The notes beneath the pieces were generated by a model. The model was not told the origin of the DNA and did not search any database. It saw only the letters and a program-made list of their open reading frames with translations. Positions 35,044 to 43,824 of a stretch of DNA of 64,000 bases are shown piece after piece. The DNA is from DRPN01 sp964599235 (GTDB taxonomy: Bacteria; Bacteroidota; Bacteroidia; Bacteroidales; VadinHA17). Position numbers and translations under genes: made by a program. Position 1 is the stretch's first letter. The number at the start of each line of letters is the position of its first letter. The stretch covers positions 62,001 to 126,000 of the forward strand of contig CAZRDX010000040.1 of NCBI GenBank assembly GCA_964599235.1. Reading direction: 5' to 3'.

Positions 35044-38000
35044 TCATTTCCCTGTTGTCAGATCAACATGCAGCGACAGATCATCCACGAATGCCTTTCC
35101 CGGTGCAGGTGTCCACTTCTGAACATAGACCGTGACCTTTCCTGAGGATGGCATCGTGAATGCAATACGAGCGGGCACGTAAGTCGAAGAGGAGACCTTC
35201 TTGACAAGCGGCTTTTCCTGACCCGGGAGTACCACTTTCATGTTCACCATATCGCCTTCCTGGCAGCGCAGCCACCCGGTAAAGACATAATGCCCCCCTT
35301 TTTGAAGTTCAACTTCCTGTTTCACTCCCGATCGTGGTGGCAGGATCAGACAATTGCCTTCGCCATTGCGGGCCCCATCACGGGTGACCTCTGCACCTCC
35401 CCAGTATTTCCATCCACGGAGACCTTCCTCAAACCCGCCGTTGACAAGAAGTTCCTCTGCATTTTCCTCCATCTTCCGGGAAACCGGAAAGACCGGCTCC
35501 AACTCGTCAGGATGCGCCAGTACCTGCTGCACGGCGTAGTAGGCAGGTTTGGCACGAAGTTGTTCGTCGAACATATAACGATGTCCGTCGGTATACTGGG
35601 TGTTCCCATCCGCTATCCCCCAGGTATTCCAGGCCACCACCCCTTCGTCCCGGTGACGCAGCAACACTTTCAGTACATTGGCATAAACGATGGCCTGACG
35701 TTGTGCTTTTTCAGCATTCCATGTCCCTTTCTGCCGGAAATCGAACTCTGTGATATGAAATTCCATGCCGTGTGCGTGGGCCCAGCTGATCAGACTGTCA
35801 AGGTATGCCAGGGCTGCGGGATCAAGTCCCACCCCATCCCGTTCACGCAGATGTGCCTGCCATCCGATGGCATCCACGCGGTAACCTTTCTTTTTCAGAT
35901 ACAGGACCGTAGCCTTCACCTTTTCCCACATCACCGGCTGCATGGCCAGATGCTGGTTGTATACCAGGCGAATGTTCGGATCGGCCAGGCGTGTTGCCAG
36001 TTCGAAAGCTTTATCAATGTAACGGGGGATCCCGTCCTTGTTCAACCCGATGGTCAGCCAGGGATTCTCCCAATGATCCGTCCCTTCCTTAGGTCCGAAC
36101 CATCTTCCCTGATCATCGACCGTCTCATTCACGACATCCATCCATCGCACCGTTGGGTTGCCATGGAAATGCTTGCATAGGGCCGACACATATTCAGTCA
36201 TGTTTTGCATCAGCTCTTCCGGGGTACGTCGGTCGTCCTTGGCCCATTTAGAACACTGGGGGCTTACGGGCGCATGCAGACGGACCACCATGTCGTGGCT
36301 TTGTGCAAAACGCACCATGGCATCGATCTTCTTCCACGACCATACCCCTGGACGGGGATGGACAACACTCTGTTTGGCGGCATTGGCAGGTGTGGTATAG
36401 GAGAACTGGGAAGCCAAAAGCTCGGTCTTGGGGGTTCCCAGGTCAGCATAATAGAAGGTTGCCCCCACAAAGACATTGCCGTCGGGGATGTTCCTGGCCA
36501 CCAGGTCTCTGAGGGCCGGGCCACGGGGATGCCCGGGTATCTCTTCCTGTTCCGTCATTTCTGCCTGCGGCGGCTGTTCTTTACGCTGGGTATCCAGGAA
36601 CACATGAAGCTTGTCCTGCATCTCTTGCAGGACCTGTGCATATCTTTTGTTGTGTGCCAGGTTCTTCGTCTCGAGAGGATCCTCCTGGTAGTCGTACAGT
36701 TCTACCGCCACCGGGCGACTGCCTTGGCGAGGCAGGGTACTGCGATAGGTGTCGTACCATTCGGTGAGCCGGTAACGAACAGTACGTATAGAGTACCCCA
36801 TTCCTCCCTTGCCTTTTCGGGTAGGCCATTGCGAGATGGCAAAATCTTTATCGCGCGTCTCCCCTTCCATCAGGGGCACCAGGCTCTCACCCTGCACATC
36901 CTCAGGCACATCGAGACCCGCCAGCTCACACACCGTCGGGAAGATATCCACCGACTCGACCGGCACTTCTGTCCGGCCCGGCTCATTCCCGGGAGAGGCA
37001 ATAATGAGGGGCAAGCGGGTGGCCTGTTCAAAATTGGTATGTTTTGTCCAAAGACCATGATCCCCCAGATGCCAGCCATGGTCTCCCCACAAAACGACGA
37101 TGGTGTTCTTGTCCAGCCCCGTCTTTTCCAGCTGATCGAGCAACTTTCCGATCTGGGCATCGATGTAAGACACACATGCATAATAACCGTGGATCAATTC
37201 GCGCTGCTTCTCGGTATCAAGCACATCCATTTCATTGAATGCCTCCGGAATATCCGAATAGGAACGCAATTCCGGACTGTTGTGATAGGCGATCTGCGGG
37301 CTGCCTTTGGCATGACGTTGAAAACGTGCCAGAGGAATTTTTTTATGATCGTAGAGCTGCCAGTATCTTTCCGGTGCCACAAAAGGAAGATGCGGTTTTT
37401 TGAAGCCCACCATCAATACAAAAGGTTTGCCTTCTTTCGAAAACAGTTCCAGTTTCTTCACTGCCTCGGAAGCCAGGGCCCCATCGAGATAGGCTTCGTC
37501 AGGCACGTCGCATCTCTCCGTGGAAGGCTTATAGTTCTTGCGTACAAATTCTTTGGCGGCATTTCCTTTCAGTCCCCTCGATGCGGCGATCGCCTCATAG
37601 AAACGTACTTTCTCCACATGAGCGGGAAGCTGATAGTAACCCATTTTGGGCAAAGGCTCATAATCCATGAGGTGAAAAGGCTGGACGTAAGGAACGCTCC
37701 AGGAGCGACGGTCATGACCATGGTCCACACTCCGTGGATCGAATACCTTGCCTATACCATAGGTAGTATACCCATTCTCACGGAACAGCTGCGGCAGGGT
37801 GATCACATCAGGGACACGGTCACGTATCCTGGTTTTTAGATCCCATACCCGGGTATAGTCAGGCCGCAGGCCCGTCAGCATACTGGCCCGGGAGGGTGCG
37901 CACACCGCCTGCTGGGCATAGGCATGCTCAAAAAGGAATCCTCTGGCCGCCAAACGGTCGATCTGAGGTGTCACGGCATAAGGGTCACCGTAAGCACCCA

Positions 38001-38109
38001 ACAGCGGCTTCAGATCATCCACCAGGATGAACAAGACATTCTTCCGCTGAGCAAAGAGCGTGCCCGCAAAAAGGACCGCCCAAAAGGTCAGAAAGATTTT
38101 TTTCATCAT
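35044..38109 (-). CDS. Sulfatase-GH10-CBM fusion protein
   Basis: A 1021-residue exported protein with three parts. After a signal peptide (about 1-20), residues 22-505 form an iduronate-2-sulfatase-like S1 domain (ILVDDLKPLLGAYGD; formylglycine Cys near 68 in VCAPSRASMLTG; VLWGDHGWHLGDHG). Residues about 530-860 form a GH10 domain with acid/base Glu near 661 in WMDVVNETVD and nucleophile Glu near 786 in FHITEFDF. Residues about 880-1015 are a beta-sandwich resembling CBM4/CBM9/CBM22 modules (ELLVNGGFEEGLRGW). The two catalytic domains are joined by a short charged linker (PPQAEMTEQEE). This single-chain arrangement implies a GH10 that acts on a sulfated chain. It lies inside the PUL between two further sulfatases. 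No frameshift or stop separates the parts. Confidence 0.9.
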   Translation of the reverse strand: MMKKIFLTFWAVLFAGTLFAQRKNVLFILVDDLKPLLGAYGDPYAVTPQIDRLAARGFLFEHAYAQQAVCAPSRASMLTGLRPDYTRVWDLKTRIRDRVPDVITLPQLFRENGYTTYGIGKVFDPRSVDHGHDRRSWSVPYVQPFHLMDYEPLPKMGYYQLPAHVEKVRFYEAIAASRGLKGNAAKEFVRKNYKPSTERCDVPDEAYLDGALASEAVKKLELFSKEGKPFVLMVGFKKPHLPFVAPERYWQLYDHKKIPLARFQRHAKGSPQIAYHNSPELRSYSDIPEAFNEMDVLDTEKQRELIHGYYACVSYIDAQIGKLLDQLEKTGLDKNTIVVLWGDHGWHLGDHGLWTKHTNFEQATRLPLIIASPGNEPGRTEVPVESVDIFPTVCELAGLDVPEDVQGESLVPLMEGETRDKDFAISQWPTRKGKGGMGYSIRTVRYRLTEWYDTYRSTLPRQGSRPVAVELYDYQEDPLETKNLAHNKRYAQVLQEMQDKLHVFLDTQRKEQPPQAEMTEQEEIPGHPRGPALRDLVARNIPDGNVFVGATFYYADLGTPKTELLASQFSYTTPANAAKQSVVHPRPGVWSWKKIDAMVRFAQSHDMVVRLHAPVSPQCSKWAKDDRRTPEELMQNMTEYVSALCKHFHGNPTVRWMDVVNETVDDQGRWFGPKEGTDHWENPWLTIGLNKDGIPRYIDKAFELATRLADPNIRLVYNQHLAMQPVMWEKVKATVLYLKKKGYRVDAIGWQAHLRERDGVGLDPAALAYLDSLISWAHAHGMEFHITEFDFRQKGTWNAEKAQRQAIVYANVLKVLLRHRDEGVVAWNTWGIADGNTQYTDGHRYMFDEQLRAKPAYYAVQQVLAHPDELEPVFPVSRKMEENAEELLVNGGFEEGLRGWKYWGGAEVTRDGARNGEGNCLILPPRSGVKQEVELQKGGHYVFTGWLRCQEGDMVNMKVVLPGQEKPLVKKVSSSTYVPARIAFTMPSSGKVTVYVQKWTPAPGKAFVDDLSLHVDLTTGK

Positions 38110-38142
38110 CTCATCCTGTTCCTCCCTGCGGGCAGGGTATCA

Positions 38143-39732
38143 TCAATTCAGATTGCCGAAGTCGGTATCGGTGATCTTCCGGAAATCATCCAGACTTCCT
38201 GTATCTCCAACCTCTTTCATCAGTTTCCTCAGTTCTCTCCGCAGGCTGTCAAACAATGGGGCATAAGCCGGATCGTTGGCCACATTGTTCAGTTCATCGG
38301 GATCTTTCTCAAGGTCGTACAGTTCCCAGACATCGATGTTGTAATAAAAATGGGCGATCTTGAACTTTTCCGTCCGCATCCCGTAATGAGGCTGGACATG
38401 ATGCCAGAAAGGCCATTCATAGTAGTGGTAATAGACCGCCTTGCGCCACGGCACCTCTTTCTCTCCCCGGATGATGCGCCGGAAGCTCATTCCCTGCACC
38501 TCGTCAGGTGCAGCAATACCAGCAAAGTCGAGTAAGGTGGGTGCAAAATCGATATTGGAGATCAGGGTGCTGTCCACCACACCCGCCGGGAGCTCCCTGG
38601 GGTAACGCATCAGGAAGGGCATCCTGAACGAAGGTTCATAGATGAAACGTTTGTCGAAAAAGCCATGATCACCGAGGTAGAAGCCCTGGTCCGAGGTATA
38701 GACCACGACCGTATTCTCCTTCAGTCCGTTTTGGTCGAGAAAATCCAGCACACGACCCACCTGATCGTCGACCGACCGGACACATGCCAGATAATCCTTG
38801 ATGAACCGCTGGTATTTCCATTTCCTGGCCTCTTCCAATGTCTTGCACCCGGGGGGCATCCATGCTTCACCTTTCTTGTTGCCGTAGGAATACCAGGCAC
38901 GCAGAGCTTTTCCTTTCAGTCCGGGTGGTGGTGTCAGTTTCATATCCCTTCTGTTGAGGAAGTCCATCGTCATCCAAGTATCGCCAGCGGTCTTCTCCCT
39001 CGTCTTGTAATCATCGTTGAAGGTAGGAGGATAGGGCATCTCGGTATCGGGATACATATTCCGGTAGATGGAATCAGGATCCCAGTTACGGTGAGGCGCC
39101 TTGAAATGGAGCAGCAAGAGAAAGGGTTTGCCTGAGTCCTTCACCCTGCTGAGCCAGGCCAGAGCCGTATCGGCCGTGATATTGGTGGCATAGCCACTGA
39201 TATGCACCTGCCTGCCGTTGTAGTTATATACGGGATTCCAATAATAACCCTGTTGTCCGGGATTGTTATGGTACATGAAGAAGTCGAACCCTCTCGGCCG
39301 GGTGCCCAGATGCCATTTACCCACCATGGCCGTGACATAACCATGACGATGAAGCTCTTCCGGAAAGGTCCATTGGTCGGGGTTGAACTTGCCCCCGCCC
39401 TCGTTCTTGTAATAACCGTTCTTGTGGCTGTATTTCCCCGTGAGGATGATCGCCCGGCTCGGACCACAGATCGCATTGGCACAATAAACCCGGTCGAAAC
39501 GGACTCCCTCCTGCGCAATACGGTCGATATTGGGCGTGGGGAAATATTTCGCATACCGGTCGTTGTATGCACTGATGGCCTGCGTGGTATGGTCATCGGC
39601 CATGATGTAGATGATGTTGGGTCGTCGGGTCTTTTCGGCCACATCACTTTTTTTACTGCCCCCGCTGCATGAAGACAGCATCCCGACCAGAAACAGCAAC
39701 GGCAGTACCGGAATAAAATTGGATCTTTTCAT
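38143..39732 (-). CDS. Sulfatase lipoprotein (S1 family)
   Basis: A 529-residue lipoprotein (lipobox MLSSC, Cys near 22). The S1 domain has IIYIMADDHTTQAIS, the formylglycine Cys near residue 88 in AICGPSRAIILTG, AMVGKWHLG, and the C-terminal SDQGFYLGDHG metal site. The signature resembles N-acetylglucosamine-6-sulfatase-like S1 members, but many polysaccharide sulfatases share it. A frame extension to 39783 is ignored because the signal peptide starts at 39732. It is 47 bases after GH3 and 33 before the sulfatase-GH10 fusion, in one transcript. Confidence 0.9.
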   Translation of the reverse strand: MKRSNFIPVLPLLFLVGMLSSCSGGSKKSDVAEKTRRPNIIYIMADDHTTQAISAYNDRYAKYFPTPNIDRIAQEGVRFDRVYCANAICGPSRAIILTGKYSHKNGYYKNEGGGKFNPDQWTFPEELHRHGYVTAMVGKWHLGTRPRGFDFFMYHNNPGQQGYYWNPVYNYNGRQVHISGYATNITADTALAWLSRVKDSGKPFLLLLHFKAPHRNWDPDSIYRNMYPDTEMPYPPTFNDDYKTREKTAGDTWMTMDFLNRRDMKLTPPPGLKGKALRAWYSYGNKKGEAWMPPGCKTLEEARKWKYQRFIKDYLACVRSVDDQVGRVLDFLDQNGLKENTVVVYTSDQGFYLGDHGFFDKRFIYEPSFRMPFLMRYPRELPAGVVDSTLISNIDFAPTLLDFAGIAAPDEVQGMSFRRIIRGEKEVPWRKAVYYHYYEWPFWHHVQPHYGMRTEKFKIAHFYYNIDVWELYDLEKDPDELNNVANDPAYAPLFDSLRRELRKLMKEVGDTGSLDDFRKITDTDFGNLN

Positions 39733-39779
39733 GTTCGACGATTTATGGTTCCACCGTGAAAGGTACGAAAAAAGTATCT

Positions 39780-42113
39780 TCATTGTACCACCTCCACTTT
39801 GGCTTTCAGCAACACTTTGTCTTTCGAGGATGGCCCGGCCATCAGTGTGAAGGTTCCCGGCTCGACCACATAGTGGTTGTCGGCATTGTAATATCCCATC
39901 CGCTGCACAGGGATACGAAAACTGACCTCAGTCGATTCGCCTTTGGCAAGATGGATCCTCCGGAAAGCGATAAGTTCCTTTACGGGTCGTGTGGCCGATG
40001 AATAGTCGTCACGCAGATACACCTGGACGATCTCATCTCCGTCGCGACCGCCGTCGTTCCTGACCGTCACCCTGACGGAAACCGTATCTTTCCGTCCGAC
40101 CCTGTCTGTCACAGTCATATCCGAATAGGAAAAGGAGGTATAGCTTATTCCCTCTCCAAAGTACCAGAGGGGTTCGGAAGGGATGTCGATGTAATGGTGC
40201 AGATAACAGGATGGCAGGTGGTTGTAGACCATGTGGATCTGACCCACATCGTAAGGGATGGTGATGGGGAGTTTACCCGAGGGGTTCACGATCCCTTTCA
40301 CCACTTCGGCGATGGCCTGACCGCCCATGGCACCGGGTTCCCAAGCTTCCAGGATGGCGGGTATGTGTTCTTTCACCCAGGGCTCGGCAAGAGGCCTTCC
40401 GTTGATGAAGACCACGATGGTGTTCCTGTTTTTCGCATAGAGACCCTGGATAAGTCTGAGCTGGTTCCCCTGCAGGTTGATGTGTGCTCTGTCGATGTTC
40501 TCCCCGCAGTTCTTTTCCTTGTTGTCGTAACGCAGGGAGTTGGATCCCACCACCACGACGACGGCGTCATAATCTGCCGCCTTAGCGATGGGAGCTTTCA
40601 TCTTGGTATCATCCGGATGGCGGAGGCTCTCGCCGCTGTTGATGAAATCGACCTGTGTCTCCCCAAAGATCTGACGGAACCCTTCGTAGACGGTGGTCAC
40701 ATGATCCTCCGGCTGCTGCAGAGCCCAATCACCCAGCAACCTGTGATTGTGGGCATTGGGTCCGGTCACCAGGATCCTTGAAGAGCTTTTCAACGGCAGC
40801 AATCCGTCGTTCTTGAGGAGAATGATGGCCTTGCGGGCCGCTTCCAGAGCCAGCTCCCGATGGGCGGGTGTGAAAAGGGCTTTCTCCGCTTGTTTCTCGT
40901 CCCGTACCGGGTCTTCAAAAAGCCCAAGCATGAACTTGGCACGCAGGATATGCCGTACCGCCCGGTCGATGTATTCTTCCCGTAGGCGTCCTTCCATGAC
41001 TGACTTTTTGACCGATTCCAGGAAGCCCGGACCATGCATGTGCATGTCGACGCCGGCCTCGATGGCTTCAATAAAAGCTTCATCATATGTAGGGGCTGCA
41101 TGATGAAGATCATGGATACGTTCAATATCCATCCAGTCGGAGACAACAAAGCCATCGAAACCCCATTCTTTTCGCAATATTTCCGTGAGCAAAAAACGGT
41201 TTTTGTGCATAGGGGTTCCCGACACTTCATTGTGGGCTGCCATAAACGTTTGGACGCCGGCTTTCACCTGGGCGTGGAAAGGTCGCAGCCACAGGTTCCG
41301 CAGTTGCCGTACCGAAGCGTCGAGGGGAGCAGCATTGAGGCCGTTGAAAGGCTCCCCGCCACCCACGAAATGTTTCGCACAGGCGATGACGTTGTCCGGT
41401 CCCAGCTTTCCCTGATATCCCTGGGTGAAGGCCACCCCCATCACTGAGACGAGGAAGGGATCCTCACCGAAGGTCTCCCCTGTCCTGCCCCACCGCGGGT
41501 CACGGGAGATCTCCACATTGGGTGAGAAGGTCCAATGCATGCCGGTGGCCCGCATCTCCTCGGCGGTAGCGCGGGCAATCCTCCGCACCAGAGCCGTATC
41601 CCATGTGCCGGCCAGGGCCAGTTCCGTAGGATAGACCGTTGCACCGTAAATGTGCGCATGGCCATGAATGGCATCAATACCGATGATCAGAGGAACCTTC
41701 AACCGCGAAGCCATCGCCAGACGCTGCAGTTCATTGGCTTCCTTCACATCCTTCACGTGCAGAAAGGAACCGATCTTGCCCTCTTTCACCATTTCCTTCA
41801 GATCCAATGCACTCAGCCCCGGATACATGCCATACTGATCATCCCCCTTTTTCAGCTTATGGTTCCTGCGATACATCTCCCTGCTCTTGCGAATGTGCTC
41901 AGGAGCCACATATTGACACATCTGTCCTATCTTCTCCTCGAGGGTCATCCGTGCCATCAGATCGTCCACCCGCTGCTCCACGGGCAGCGACGGATCCAGA
42001 TAGGGCAACCTTTCCGAAGATCCTTCGTCAGGTCTGTTGCAGCCATAAAAGAAAAAGAGATCTACCGGCAACAGCATCAACAACCACGCCGAAAACAAGA
42101 AACTTTTCTTCAT
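39780..42113 (-). CDS. GH3-family beta-glycosidase lipoprotein (glucosidase/xylosidase type)
   Basis: A 777-residue exported protein with a lipobox-like YGC near residue 25. The GH3 N-terminal domain (about 45-390) has IIGIDAIHGHAHIYGATVYP, DPRWGRTGETFGEDP, CAKHFVGGG and the nucleophile Asp near 324 in VVSDWMDI. The C-terminal (alpha/beta)6 sandwich and a fibronectin type III-like end (about 670-775) are present. GH3 enzymes of this layout release terminal beta-glucose or beta-xylose; with GH10 in the PUL, xylose is plausible. It follows the 32-residue membrane peptide gene by 16 bases. Confidence 0.92.
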   Translation of the reverse strand: MKKSFLFSAWLLMLLPVDLFFFYGCNRPDEGSSERLPYLDPSLPVEQRVDDLMARMTLEEKIGQMCQYVAPEHIRKSREMYRRNHKLKKGDDQYGMYPGLSALDLKEMVKEGKIGSFLHVKDVKEANELQRLAMASRLKVPLIIGIDAIHGHAHIYGATVYPTELALAGTWDTALVRRIARATAEEMRATGMHWTFSPNVEISRDPRWGRTGETFGEDPFLVSVMGVAFTQGYQGKLGPDNVIACAKHFVGGGEPFNGLNAAPLDASVRQLRNLWLRPFHAQVKAGVQTFMAAHNEVSGTPMHKNRFLLTEILRKEWGFDGFVVSDWMDIERIHDLHHAAPTYDEAFIEAIEAGVDMHMHGPGFLESVKKSVMEGRLREEYIDRAVRHILRAKFMLGLFEDPVRDEKQAEKALFTPAHRELALEAARKAIILLKNDGLLPLKSSSRILVTGPNAHNHRLLGDWALQQPEDHVTTVYEGFRQIFGETQVDFINSGESLRHPDDTKMKAPIAKAADYDAVVVVVGSNSLRYDNKEKNCGENIDRAHINLQGNQLRLIQGLYAKNRNTIVVFINGRPLAEPWVKEHIPAILEAWEPGAMGGQAIAEVVKGIVNPSGKLPITIPYDVGQIHMVYNHLPSCYLHHYIDIPSEPLWYFGEGISYTSFSYSDMTVTDRVGRKDTVSVRVTVRNDGGRDGDEIVQVYLRDDYSSATRPVKELIAFRRIHLAKGESTEVSFRIPVQRMGYYNADNHYVVEPGTFTLMAGPSSKDKVLLKAKVEVVQ

Positions 42114-42129
42114 GATGATCTGAATAAGG

Positions 42130-42228
42130 TTACAAAAAATGGATCATCGCCATGATGAGGATCACCAGGAAAATGACCAACGCGGTCTGTATCAGCAGAT
42201 ACCTGCGAACTTCACGTTCTTTTTTCAT
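42130..42228 (-). CDS. 32-residue single-span membrane peptide
   Basis: An open frame of 32 codons starting ATG AAA AAA GAA at 42228 and ending TAA at 42130. The product has a basic N-terminus (MKKEREVRRY) and one hydrophobic span (residues 11-32, LLIQTALVIFLVILIMAMIH), the profile of a small inner-membrane protein oriented N-in. It lies 17 bases after a strong hairpin and 16 before GH3, the usual gene spacing here, and fills an otherwise unexplained 165-base gap inside the PUL. No known family is recognised. It could stabilise a membrane complex or simply be a translated leader for the enzyme genes. Confidence 0.6.
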   Translation of the reverse strand: MKKEREVRRYLLIQTALVIFLVILIMAMIHFL

Positions 42229-42241
42229 TCCTGATCCTGTG

Positions 42242-42272
42242 AAAAGGTCTGCCATACCTGGTATGGCAGACC
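42242..42272 (-). terminator. Perfect hairpin between surface-binding-protein gene and enzyme genes
   Basis: GGTCTGCCATACC and its exact complement (42246-42258 and 42260-42272) flank a single base, and on the minus strand T4 follows. It begins six bases past the stop of the glycan-binding lipoprotein gene. It can act as an intrinsic terminator or as a 3' stabiliser, lowering enzyme-gene expression relative to susC, susD and the binding protein. Confidence 0.75.
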
Positions 42273-42278
42273 TTGTTC

Positions 42279-43814
42279 CTATTCTTCGATCACGGCGTAA
42301 TCAACCGTATAACGGAATCTGAGGTTGTCCAGCATCCACACCGATTTGGTTTTCGTGGCGGAAGCCGAGTTATCGTAGTACCACTTGAAATAGAGCCTGG
42401 ACTGGGTAAGGTCAACGCTTCCCATGCTTTGGTCGTTCACTGACACGAATGATCCTGCACCAGTCTGCGGCCAGTCGGCATCATCGGCGGCCATCAGGTC
42501 GACCCATGTCGTGCTGTCGTAAGAATACTGCAAAGTACGCACGAACTCCTGATAGACAGGATCCTGCTTGGGTCCCCAACCGTTCCGTTCCTCGAACGAC
42601 ACGGTCATTTCCACGCCGTTCCAGTTGTTATGAATATCGACGGCCGCGACAAACCAGGAGATGAAGGTGGCATCGGGACCGTGGTAACCTTTCGCATATC
42701 CGCCCCCATCCCCGAATTTAGCGGCTGAGGTAGGATCTTTATAATAGGAAATGGTGTCGCTGCTGAACTCGGTATCATCGTAGATCACCTCTTCCCATTT
42801 GGTCACCAGACGAAGGGTGAACAATTCTTTGAAATCGTACGAGATGTTGGAGGAGTTGGTGACCCTGACACCGATGACGTATTCTCCGTCGGGAAGGCCG
42901 GCCGTACCTGTGAAGGTGATCACGCCCTGGTCGTCGACGGAGAGAGCGTCTTTCACTTCTTGCGGCACACTGTCGGGGAGCACCATCATCCAGCCATTGT
43001 CATCGTTCATGCCCGTGAGCTGAGGTACCTGTGAGGTCCAGGTAGTCGTGGGGGCCAATGTGACCCTGTGGAGTGTGTCGCTGCCGTTGCTCTGATGATA
43101 GAGGATGGTCGGCGGCGGCCCCACATGTACGGTCAGCACGTCGGAGAAGTTCTTGGTCCCCAGGTTGGTGTTCACCTGCAACGAGAGGTGAAGGGTGGTG
43201 TCGGCAGGAGCACTGGTGGTCTTGAGGACCTTACCGGCCGTGTCGATACTGAAACCCGGAACAGGCGGCACAATAGCGAAAGACACGGTGGTAATCTCCT
43301 GTCCGGGAGATTCGTCGGTCCAGGTGACCTCAGCCACCTCTCCCTGCTGCAAGGCACCCGTGTTCACCTCTTCCGGGGTGACGGTAATGGATACCGGCAC
43401 ATCCAGCACGGTGAACTTCCAGGCTTCCGGCATCCGCACCAGGCTGTTGACCGTATGAATGGATACATCTACCGAGTAATGTCCGGGATTGATGGTACCA
43501 TTCTTATTGTCATAGGAGATCACACCAGATGCATCGTCGATGGAAAAATCCCCCTTCACATAGGAACCGCCATCCGAGGCATGCACGGAATCGATGAGCA
43601 AACGATAGACCCCTTCGATGGAGAAAACCGGCGTGTCAGAAGCCAGAACGGCACGACGAGGGTAAAATGTGGCATCGGGATAGGTGAAAGGGGACGGAGC
43701 CGCAGGATCATAAGGTGTATACTCCAGCATGGCCCGCTCCTCACAGGAGGTGATCAGGAACAACACCCCCGCAAAAAGGGTGATCAGCGAAAATATCTTT
43801 TTTATCCTTTTCAT
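42279..43814 (-). CDS. Surface glycan-binding lipoprotein (SusE/F-position)
   Basis: A 511-residue lipoprotein (lipobox LITSC, Cys near 24) immediately after susD (10-base gap). It consists of repeated beta-sandwich domains: cadherin/Ig-like repeats around 55-120 (GGSYVKGDFSIDDASGVISYD), 130-225 and 235-330 (each with an ADTTLHLSLQV- or DDQGVITFTGTAG-type pattern), and a C-terminal jellyroll of about 165 residues (from KWEEVIYDD) likely to bind glycan. Proteins at this position sit on the outer surface and capture polysaccharide for the SusCD importer. Aromatic residues cluster in the C-terminal domain (WFVAAVDIHNNWNG). No catalytic motif was seen. Confidence 0.85.
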   Translation of the reverse strand: MKRIKKIFSLITLFAGVLFLITSCEERAMLEYTPYDPAAPSPFTYPDATFYPRRAVLASDTPVFSIEGVYRLLIDSVHASDGGSYVKGDFSIDDASGVISYDNKNGTINPGHYSVDVSIHTVNSLVRMPEAWKFTVLDVPVSITVTPEEVNTGALQQGEVAEVTWTDESPGQEITTVSFAIVPPVPGFSIDTAGKVLKTTSAPADTTLHLSLQVNTNLGTKNFSDVLTVHVGPPPTILYHQSNGSDTLHRVTLAPTTTWTSQVPQLTGMNDDNGWMMVLPDSVPQEVKDALSVDDQGVITFTGTAGLPDGEYVIGVRVTNSSNISYDFKELFTLRLVTKWEEVIYDDTEFSSDTISYYKDPTSAAKFGDGGGYAKGYHGPDATFISWFVAAVDIHNNWNGVEMTVSFEERNGWGPKQDPVYQEFVRTLQYSYDSTTWVDLMAADDADWPQTGAGSFVSVNDQSMGSVDLTQSRLYFKWYYDNSASATKTKSVWMLDNLRFRYTVDYAVIEE

Positions 43815-43824
43815 GGTTCTCAGA

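Noticed and set aside
36205..37839. 544-codon plus-strand frame opposite the sulfatase-GH10 fusion
   Set aside because: Same reason: it lies wholly inside a convincing gene and lacks any recognisable domain.
38122..38137. CCCTGC-GG-GCAGGG inverted repeat between two sulfatase genes as a terminator
   Set aside because: The loop is too short, there is no T-run, and it overlaps the probable ribosome-binding purines of the next gene.
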